Positions 15,611 through 21,511 of a DNA stretch of 21,511 nt are shown here, in pieces. Made by a program: the position numbers and the translations under genes. The stretch is from an uncultured Ruaniaceae bacterium (GTDB lineage: Bacteria; Actinomycetota; Actinomycetes; Actinomycetales; Beutenbergiaceae). The stretch lies in NCBI GenBank assembly GCA_947251855.1, contig CAMXUZ010000150.1:1-21511 (forward strand), in the 5' to 3' direction. A model generated the notes under the pieces. That model was not told where the DNA came from and made no database searches. It worked only from the letters and a program-made list of their open reading frames with translations. Each line of letters begins with the position of its first letter. The first letter of the stretch is position 1.

Positions 15611-16741
15611 GTGTCGAAAGCCCGCGTTACCCCTGCCACCTGGAGGATCTTTTTCCTCCTCCCCGCGGGGCTTTCGCTCCTCGCCGCGCTCAATGCCGGG
15701 CTGCTGCTGCTCGGGATTCGCGCGCCGGTGGCGAACTGGGCGGAGATCCACGGGGTGCTCATGGTGGTCGGGTTCCTCGGCACGCTCATCGCGATGGAAC
15801 GGGCCGTCGCCCTGCGCAGGCCGCTCGGGTATCTCGCGCCGGCGCTCCTGGGGATCGGGGGGCTCCTTCTCCTCACCCCGCTACCGCTCCTGCTCGGCCA
15901 ACTGTTCCTCATCGAAGGCGCCCTCGCCTTCACGCTCGTGTACTGGTTCCTCTGGCGACGCAACCAGGACGCCGTCGTCATGGTCCAGCTCCTCGGCAGT
16001 GTGCATCTGCTCATCGCGACCCTCACGTGGATCTTCGCGCCGCTCCCCTGGCTGTTGCCGCACTTCGTGGGCTTCCTCGTCCTGACGATCACTTCGGAAC
16101 GCGTGGAGCTCACGCGGCTGCACATGCCCCGGTCGGGGGAGAACATTCTCGTGCTCGCCGCGGCGGCGCTGACGCTCGCGATGCTCACCACTGTGTTCTG
16201 GCCGGATACCGCGATCCGCGCCGCCGCGCTCGTCATCCTCGCCCTCACGATCTGGCTCGGGCGTCACGACGTCGCCGGCAGGTTCGTCCGCGCCGTGGGT
16301 CTTCCCCGGTTCAGTGCCGCGGCGCTGCTCGGCGGGTACTTCTGGCTCGGCGTCGCCGCATGTATCTGGCTCGTCGATGGCTACCAGTACGAGGGGTACG
16401 TGTACGACGCGGTCGTGCACTCGGTGATGCTCGGGTTCGCGATGTCGATGATCATGGCCCACGCCCCGATCATCCTGCCCGCCGTGCTACGCCACCCGCT
16501 CCCCTACCGCTCCGCGATGTGGGCGCCGTTGGGGCTGCTCCACTTAGGTCTCGCGATCCGGGTCTTCGCCGGCGACCTGCCCGCCCGTCCCCTCCCCTGG
16601 CAGATCGGGGGCACGCTCAACGTCGCTGCCGTCCTGCTCTTCCTCGTCATCGCCGTCACCTCCTCGGTGCTCGGCACCCGCACCCGTCCTGAATCGGAAC
16701 GTCCCCCGGCCCCTGCGCCCTCGGAAAGTAGTGAGATATGA
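15611..16741 (+). CDS. NnrS-like polytopic membrane protein of the nitrite-reductase locus
   Basis: A 376-residue hydrophobic protein with about ten to twelve membrane helices and a Pro/Ser/Glu-rich C-terminal tail. Six histidines, several at helix ends or inside helices (H47, H132, H151, H270, H284, H311), could be heme or metal ligands. The layout of the segment VHSVMLGFAMSMIMAHAPIILP and the following LLHLGLAIRV resembles NnrS, a heme- and copper-containing membrane protein linked to nitric-oxide resistance. The likeness is judged by eye and is weak. The GTG start at 15611 matches a TAAATT element just upstream. The gene ends in an ATGA overlap with the membrane-NirK fusion gene, so a joint role in nitrite or NO metabolism is likely. 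Confidence 0.65.
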   Translation: MSKARVTPATWRIFFLLPAGLSLLAALNAGLLLLGIRAPVANWAEIHGVLMVVGFLGTLIAMERAVALRRPLGYLAPALLGIGGLLLLTPLPLLLGQLFLIEGALAFTLVYWFLWRRNQDAVVMVQLLGSVHLLIATLTWIFAPLPWLLPHFVGFLVLTITSERVELTRLHMPRSGENILVLAAAALTLAMLTTVFWPDTAIRAAALVILALTIWLGRHDVAGRFVRAVGLPRFSAAALLGGYFWLGVAACIWLVDGYQYEGYVYDAVVHSVMLGFAMSMIMAHAPIILPAVLRHPLPYRSAMWAPLGLLHLGLAIRVFAGDLPARPLPWQIGGTLNVAAVLLFLVIAVTSSVLGTRTRPESERPPAPAPSESSEI

Positions 16742-19467
16742 GTACCCGTGGCACGTGGTTCATGCGGGACCGGCCCGTCGTCATCTGGCTCTTCCTGGCG
16801 GCGCTGGTCTCCCTCGTGCACCCGTTCTTCGCCTCCTCGCGGTGGCTGATGGTCCACCTCGTCGCGCTCGGAGGCCTCACCCACGCGATCATGGTGTGGA
16901 GCGTGCACTTCGCGAACGCGCTGCTGAAAACCAAACACATCGAGGATCGCACCGAGCAGAACTGGCGGCTCGGGCTGCTCCAAGTCGGCATGGTTGCCGT
17001 GTTCATCGGCGTACCCACCACGTGGTGGCCGCTGACCATCGCGGGGGCGGCGATCATTTCTGGCGCGGTCATCTGGCACGGCATCGCCCTCTATCAGCGG
17101 CTGCGGATCGCCCTGCCCGGCCGGTTCCGGATCACCATCCGGTACTATCTGCTCGCCGCGGCGATGCTTCCCGTGGGCGCGCTCTTCGGTGTGTTGCTCG
17201 CGCGGGGCCTTGGCGAACTCTGGCACGGCCGGCTCCTCGTTGCCCATACGATGGTCAACCTCCTGGGCTGGGTGGGCCTGACGATCCTGGGCACCCTGCT
17301 CACGCTTTGGCCCACGATGCTGCGCACCCGGATGGCGCAGACGGCGGAGAAGATCGCGATCCGGGCCCTGCCGGTGCTCGGGGTAGGGCTCCTCACCGCG
17401 GTCGCCGCCCCGCTGCTGGATTCCACCTGGCTCGGAGTGGCGGGCATCGCCGTCTATGCGGCCGGGGTGTTGATGTCCTACCTCTCCATCTGGCGCGCGG
17501 CGCGCAACCGTCCACCGCATTCCTTCCCCACGCTCTCTGCCGGGTCGGGGCTCGTGTGGTTCGTGGCGGGCCTCGTCACCCTCGCGGTCAAGGTTGCGGG
17601 CACCTCGTGGGCGGACCTGCCCTCCTCGTACGGGGTCGTCACGGTGATGTTCCTCGTCGGGTTCGCGCTACAGGTGCTGCTCGGGGCGTTGAGTTACCTC
17701 ATCCCCGTCGTCATCGGCGGCGGTCCGGCGGTACTGCGAACGGGCATGAAGGAACTCGACCGGCTCGGTACCTGGCGGGTCGCGACGGCGAACATCGCGA
17801 TCTTCCTGTGCCTGTTGCCCATCCCCTCGATCGTGCGAGTCATCCTCTCCTCGGTCGCGCTCGTGGCGCTCGCGATGACGCTCGTCATCATGCTCAAAGG
17901 CATCTATGCATCGATGCGCAAGAAGCGGTCGCTCGCCGCCGAGGTAGCTGCCGCGGGCGGGCCCTCGGAGCACAACAGACTCGCCGGCCGGCGCACACCA
18001 GGGGTGAAAGCACCCGCCTACGACCCGAAGCCCTCGGCGGCCCAGCTCGTTGCCGCGATCGCCGTCGTGGCCCTGGGCGCGACCATCGGGGTGGGTCTCG
18101 ATCCTGCTTCCGCGGGGCTTGCCCCCTCCGGAACCCCGGCCACGGGGGACCCCGCCTCCGGTGCCGTGGAACCCACCGGCGAGGTGACCGAAGTGGAGGT
18201 GGAAGCCCGCGACATGCGCTTCTTCCCCGATTCGGTCGAGGTGCCGGCCGGAAACGAACTCGTCGTGCACCTGACGAACACCGATACCGCGGACGTGCAC
18301 GACCTCGTCTTCGCCAACGGAGTGAGCAGCGGGCGGTTGTCGCCGGGCGAGTCGACGACGATCGAGGCCGGCGTCATCGAAGCGGACCTGGAGGGCTGGT
18401 GTTCGATCGTGGGTCACCGGCAGATGGGGATGGTCTTCGACGTCGTCGCCGTCGGCGGTGAAACCGGCGGGGACGCTACGGCCGCGGACGACACCCCCGC
18501 CCGCGGATCGATGCACGAACAGATGCATTCGGGCGCCGCCGAGGTCCCCGGGGCGGACGGCGCGGCCGGCGACCTCGACTTCACCGCTGCCTGGCCAGAC
18601 GACTTCGACGGCTACGATCCCGTCCTGGAACCTGCTCCCGACGCGGACGTGCATACCTACACGTTCGAGGTGACCGAAGACCCGATCGAGGTTGCTCCCG
18701 GGGTGAAGCAGACCCGGTGGACGTTCAACGGGGACTCGACGGGGCCGACCCTGCGGGGCAAGATCGGCGACACCTTCGAGATCACGTTGGTGAACAACGG
18801 CACGATGGGGCATTCGATCGATTTCCACGCCTCAGAGCTCGCCCCCGACGTTCCCATGCGCACGATCGCGCCCGGCGAGTCACTCGTGTACACCTTCACC
18901 GCGAAACGCGCCGGGATCTGGATGTACCACTGCGGCACCGCGCCGATGACCGCGCACATCGCCGCGGGGATGGCCGGGGCAGTGATCATCGACCCACCCG
19001 ACCTGGACGAGGTGGACCGAGAGTACATCATCACCCAGTCCGAGCTGTATCTCGGCGAACAGGATGAGGACGTCAACGCGGATAAGACCTCCGTTGAGGA
19101 CGTTGACGCGGTGATGTTCAACGGTTACGTCAACCAGTACGTCGACCGCCCCATCGAGGCGAAGGTGGGCGAACGGGTCCGGTTCTGGGTGCTCGACATC
19201 GGCCCCAACCGCGCCTTGAGTTTCCACATCGTCGGCGGGCAGTTCACGACCGTGTACAAGGAAGGAACCTATCTGCTGCGAAACGGCCGAGGCCCGATGG
19301 ATCCGGAAAACTACGATGCCGGGGGCTCCCAGGCCCTAGATCTCCTCGCCGCTCAGGGCGGGTTCGTGGAGCTCGACTTCGTCGAGGCGGGGCACTATCC
19401 GATGGTCAACCACGTGATGACGGACGCCGAACGGGGCGCGATGGGCATCGTGGAGGTCACCGAGTAG
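16738..19467 (+). CDS. nirK: Copper nitrite reductase (NirK) fused to a membrane module and an extra cupredoxin domain
   Basis: A 909-residue fusion. Residues 1-395 form a polytopic membrane module with ten or so helices and many histidines (H28, H40, H49, H57, H114, H163, H170). A hydrophobic helix at about 434-453 leads into a cupredoxin domain (484-572) with a type-1 copper set H521, C555, H560 and M565. A Met/His-containing linker (MHEQMHSG, 592-599) follows. Residues 630-909 are a complete two-domain NirK, which reduces nitrite to nitric oxide. Its type-1 ligands are H692, C732, H740 and M745, its type-2 ligands are H697, H731 and H892, and its catalytic D695 and H830 are also present. 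The eight-residue C732-H740 spacing recalls the AniA class. The ATG at 16738 overlaps the previous stop as ATGA. The catalytic part should face the outside of the membrane, with the extra cupredoxin as a likely electron carrier to it. The 3' end overlaps the convergent gene by 11 bases. Confidence 0.88.
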   Translation: MSTRGTWFMRDRPVVIWLFLAALVSLVHPFFASSRWLMVHLVALGGLTHAIMVWSVHFANALLKTKHIEDRTEQNWRLGLLQVGMVAVFIGVPTTWWPLTIAGAAIISGAVIWHGIALYQRLRIALPGRFRITIRYYLLAAAMLPVGALFGVLLARGLGELWHGRLLVAHTMVNLLGWVGLTILGTLLTLWPTMLRTRMAQTAEKIAIRALPVLGVGLLTAVAAPLLDSTWLGVAGIAVYAAGVLMSYLSIWRAARNRPPHSFPTLSAGSGLVWFVAGLVTLAVKVAGTSWADLPSSYGVVTVMFLVGFALQVLLGALSYLIPVVIGGGPAVLRTGMKELDRLGTWRVATANIAIFLCLLPIPSIVRVILSSVALVALAMTLVIMLKGIYASMRKKRSLAAEVAAAGGPSEHNRLAGRRTPGVKAPAYDPKPSAAQLVAAIAVVALGATIGVGLDPASAGLAPSGTPATGDPASGAVEPTGEVTEVEVEARDMRFFPDSVEVPAGNELVVHLTNTDTADVHDLVFANGVSSGRLSPGESTTIEAGVIEADLEGWCSIVGHRQMGMVFDVVAVGGETGGDATAADDTPARGSMHEQMHSGAAEVPGADGAAGDLDFTAAWPDDFDGYDPVLEPAPDADVHTYTFEVTEDPIEVAPGVKQTRWTFNGDSTGPTLRGKIGDTFEITLVNNGTMGHSIDFHASELAPDVPMRTIAPGESLVYTFTAKRAGIWMYHCGTAPMTAHIAAGMAGAVIIDPPDLDEVDREYIITQSELYLGEQDEDVNADKTSVEDVDAVMFNGYVNQYVDRPIEAKVGERVRFWVLDIGPNRALSFHIVGGQFTTVYKEGTYLLRNGRGPMDPENYDAGGSQALDLLAAQGGFVELDFVEAGHYPMVNHVMTDAERGAMGIVEVTE

Positions 19468-20656
19468 CGATCTCGCGGACCGCGGCGAGGAGCGCTTCGA
19501 CGTCGGCCGCGGACGTGTAGGGCGCGAGGCTCACCCGGATTCCGCCGTCCCCCAGATGCGCCCGTGCCGCCGCCTCGTGAGCATAGAACGTTCCCGCGGA
19601 GACGGCGATATCCCGCTCTCCCAGGAAACTCGCGACCTCGGTGACGGTCCGGCCCTCGACGGTGAACAGCACCGTCGGGGTGGGGTGCGCGGGCGCGCCG
19701 ATCCTGCGGGCGCCGGGGATTTGTTCGAGGCCCGCAACAATCTTGCCCGCGAGCGCCTCCTCGTGAGCGCCCGCCGCCGCGTAGAAGTCTTCCAGCCGTT
19801 CCCGCCGTGACCGGGCCGAGGAGAACCCCGCAAGGAAGTCCGCGGTGGCGCTCACGCCCGCGAGGAGTTCGTAGGGCAGCGTCCCCTGTTCGAAACGTTC
19901 GGGCACCGAATCAGGGGACGGGAGCAGTTTGCGCGGTGCGAGCCTCTCGAGGGCCGCGGGCCGCGCCGCGAGGACCCCGAGGTGCGGCCCGAAGAACTTG
20001 TACGGGGAGCACACGAGATAATCCGCCCCGAGGGCAGGGAAATCGACGAGTTCGTACGGCGCGTACGCAACGGCGTCGACGAAGAAGATCGCGCCGACCT
20101 CATGCACACGCTTCGCGATCTCAGGGATGTTCGGCTTGCTGCCGTAGAGGTTCGAGGCGGCGGTGAGTGCCACGAGTTTCGTTCGCGGGCTCAACACGCG
20201 CTCGACGTCCGCGGTAGTGAGGTCACCCGTGGCGGGATCAAAATCGATCCACCGGAGTGAGGCTCCGGCCTTCTCGGCGGCGAGCACCCACGGGCGGACG
20301 TTCGCGTCGTGGTCCAACCGGGAGACGGCGATCTCGTCGCCCGCGCCGAGCCCTGCGGCGAGCGGGTCCGCGAAGTCGAAGATCAGCTGGGTCGCGCTGC
20401 GCCCGAAGACGACACCCGTGGGATCGACGTTGAGGAAGTCGCCCATCGCGGCCCGGGCGGAAAGGACGATCTCGTCGGAGTTGCGCGCCGCGGCATACGC
20501 CGGCCCGCGCTGGGACAGCCCGCCGGTGAGCGCACCCGCGATGGCCCTCGCGACGGGCAGCGGGGTTTGTGTGCCACCGGCGTTATCGAAGAACGCGGCG
20601 TGTTCCAGCGCGGGGAAGTGAGAGCGGAACTGTTCCAATGAATATGAGCGGGTCAT
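19457..20656 (-). CDS. Class-V aminotransferase, cysteine-desulfurase-like protein
   Basis: A 399-residue PLP-dependent enzyme of the aminotransferase class-V fold. PLP would bind K220 in CSPYKFFGPHLG, with D194 in FFVDAVAYAP pairing to the ring nitrogen; LDHDANVRPW (114-123) and the DNAGGTQTP loop (24-32) are characteristic. The family resembles the VC1184-type cysteine-desulfurase-like group rather than IscS or SufS. The usual catalytic-cysteine loop reads SAGTFYAHEAA (353-363) with no cysteine, and the only cysteine in the protein is C216. True desulfurase activity is therefore doubtful, and the reaction is unknown. The start ATG at 20656 has AAGGGAG four bases upstream. The stop lies 11 bases inside the nirK gene on the other strand. 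It may be cotranscribed with the LPXTG gene 45 bases upstream. Confidence 0.82.
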   Translation of the reverse strand: MTRSYSLEQFRSHFPALEHAAFFDNAGGTQTPLPVARAIAGALTGGLSQRGPAYAAARNSDEIVLSARAAMGDFLNVDPTGVVFGRSATQLIFDFADPLAAGLGAGDEIAVSRLDHDANVRPWVLAAEKAGASLRWIDFDPATGDLTTADVERVLSPRTKLVALTAASNLYGSKPNIPEIAKRVHEVGAIFFVDAVAYAPYELVDFPALGADYLVCSPYKFFGPHLGVLAARPAALERLAPRKLLPSPDSVPERFEQGTLPYELLAGVSATADFLAGFSSARSRRERLEDFYAAAGAHEEALAGKIVAGLEQIPGARRIGAPAHPTPTVLFTVEGRTVTEVASFLGERDIAVSAGTFYAHEAAARAHLGDGGIRVSLAPYTSAADVEALLAAVREIATR

Positions 20657-20701
20657 GGCACTCCCTTGATGGCGGGCCCTCCCAGGTTAGTTCCTCTCGC
20701 C

Positions 20702-21511
20702 TTACGAGGACCGGTGGTGACGAATAACGATGAGCGCCGCGATCCCTGCGATCCCTAACGCTGCTGAAAGCGCGACCAGCCCGAGGGAGGGTGTGCCGGT
20801 ATCGGGCAGTTCGTGCTCGTTATCGGGGGCCTGCGCAGGGGTCTCCGGTTCGGCAGGAGCCTCGGCTGGCGGGGCCTGGGGCGGGCGCGGTAGTTCCTCT
20901 GCTGGGCACTCAGGCTCCGGTAGGCGGATCTCCGTCACCGCCGTGCCGTCGGCACGGATCTCCCAGCCCGGCGCGGGCGCGAGCTCGAAGCCCTCCCGCG
21001 GGACTGCGGTCACGTCAACGACCGCACCTGGGAAAACGGCGGCTCGGGAGTACTCGTAATCTATCCCCCGGGTTGTAACCGGGTGGAGGTCGACGCCGGG
21101 AGAATCACCGGGCCCCGCGCACTCCTGCTGTTCTATTGCGGGGGTGATGGGCTCGACCACGGTGGGGAATTTCATCAGGGTCCAGGAGATTTCGACCGAA
21201 TCCCTCGCGGTTGCCGTGCCCGGCGTCACGAGGATGAGGGTTTGCGCATGGGTGAATTTCGGCGCGGATGACGGGACCTTAAGGATGGAACCGGTCGCCT
21301 GGGCGGCATCGACCTGGGCGAGGATGTTGGCGGTCCCCGGCCCGACGCCGTCGTGGATGTCAAGAAAGAGCTCGGTGCCGCTACCAACGTTCTCCGCGTC
21401 GAGCCGTTCGCCCGCGCCGTCGATGAGATCCGCCTCCGCATCTGTAGTGACGGCGATCGGCTCAACGTTGGATTCCACCACGAACGGGCCGATCGGCTTG
21501 CCCAGTTCCCG
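20702..21511 (-). CDS. LPXTG cell-wall-anchored surface protein (partial, N-terminus outside window)
   Basis: The frame is open from the window edge, so the visible 269 residues are the C-terminal part of a longer protein. The last 40 residues form a sortase signal: the motif LPDTG, a hydrophobic helix (LGLVALSAALGIAGIAALIVI) and a basic tail RHHRSS. A Pro/Ala/Glu-rich stretch (residues about 190-222) before the motif would span the cell wall. The portion upstream of it is beta-strand-like with two cysteines near CAGPGDS and PECPAEE, suggesting Ig-like surface domains. The function of the protein is not recognised. The GTG at 21479-21481 is not taken as the start because no signal peptide follows it. 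Confidence 0.85.
   Translation of the reverse strand, partial: RELGKPIGPFVVESNVEPIAVTTDAEADLIDGAGERLDAENVGSGTELFLDIHDGVGPGTANILAQVDAAQATGSILKVPSSAPKFTHAQTLILVTPGTATARDSVEISWTLMKFPTVVEPITPAIEQQECAGPGDSPGVDLHPVTTRGIDYEYSRAAVFPGAVVDVTAVPREGFELAPAPGWEIRADGTAVTEIRLPEPECPAEELPRPPQAPPAEAPAEPETPAQAPDNEHELPDTGTPSLGLVALSAALGIAGIAALIVIRHHRSS

Noticed and set aside
17668..18828. A 386-codon open frame antisense to the NirK fusion
   Set aside because: It is His/Arg/Gly-rich shadow sequence opposite conserved copper-binding domains, with no ribosome site.
21479..21481. GTG as the start of the LPXTG protein
   Set aside because: The frame stays open to the window edge and no signal peptide follows the GTG, which a sortase substrate needs; the gene must begin outside the window.

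Overview
The window comes from a high-GC Gram-positive bacterium, almost certainly an actinomycete. It shows lipoprotein sugar-binding proteins without ATPases beside them, GTG starts, promoter elements placed for leaderless mRNAs, an MMPL-type exporter and an LPXTG-anchored surface protein. I cannot name the genus; Micrococcales or Actinomycetales is my guess. No tRNA, rRNA, CRISPR array, insertion sequence or phage gene was seen.

Left part (1-9079): two carbohydrate-uptake modules. On the minus strand lies an LpqY-SugA-SugB-like ABC importer (binding lipoprotein plus two permeases, the second cut by the window edge); the binding protein resembles the mycobacterial trehalose receptor LpqY. 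Divergently transcribed is a second importer (binding lipoprotein 2896-4197, permeases 4256-5203 and 5203-6111). It converges on an intracellular GH35 beta-galactosidase (6174-7958, minus), and a LacI-family regulator (8060-9079) is divergent from the latter. An identical 16-base operator lies in the promoter of the second importer and in that of the beta-galactosidase. Importer, hydrolase and repressor therefore look like one beta-galactoside regulon. Neither importer has an ATPase in view, as expected if a shared MsiK-type ATPase serves them.

Middle part (9076-15525): a PoxB-type pyruvate oxidase (minus) whose stop overlaps the lacI-family stop, a divergent SGNH hydrolase, then an MMPL/RND-family exporter that overlaps a HisKA_3-type sensor kinase. 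The kinase overlaps its NarL/LuxR-type response regulator by ATGA.

Right part (15579-19467): a nitrite/nitric-oxide-related pair. A multi-TM, histidine-rich NnrS-like membrane protein overlaps by ATGA a 909-residue protein. That protein fuses a polytopic membrane module, a single cupredoxin domain and a complete copper nitrite reductase (NirK) with all type-1 and type-2 copper ligands. The promoter ahead of the pair carries an inverted repeat TTTACA-N12-TGTAAA. This three-module NirK is the most interesting object in the window.

The right end (minus strand) holds a class-V PLP enzyme of the cysteine-desulfurase-like group, which lacks a cysteine in the usual active-site loop, and the C-terminal part of an LPDTG cell-wall-anchored protein.
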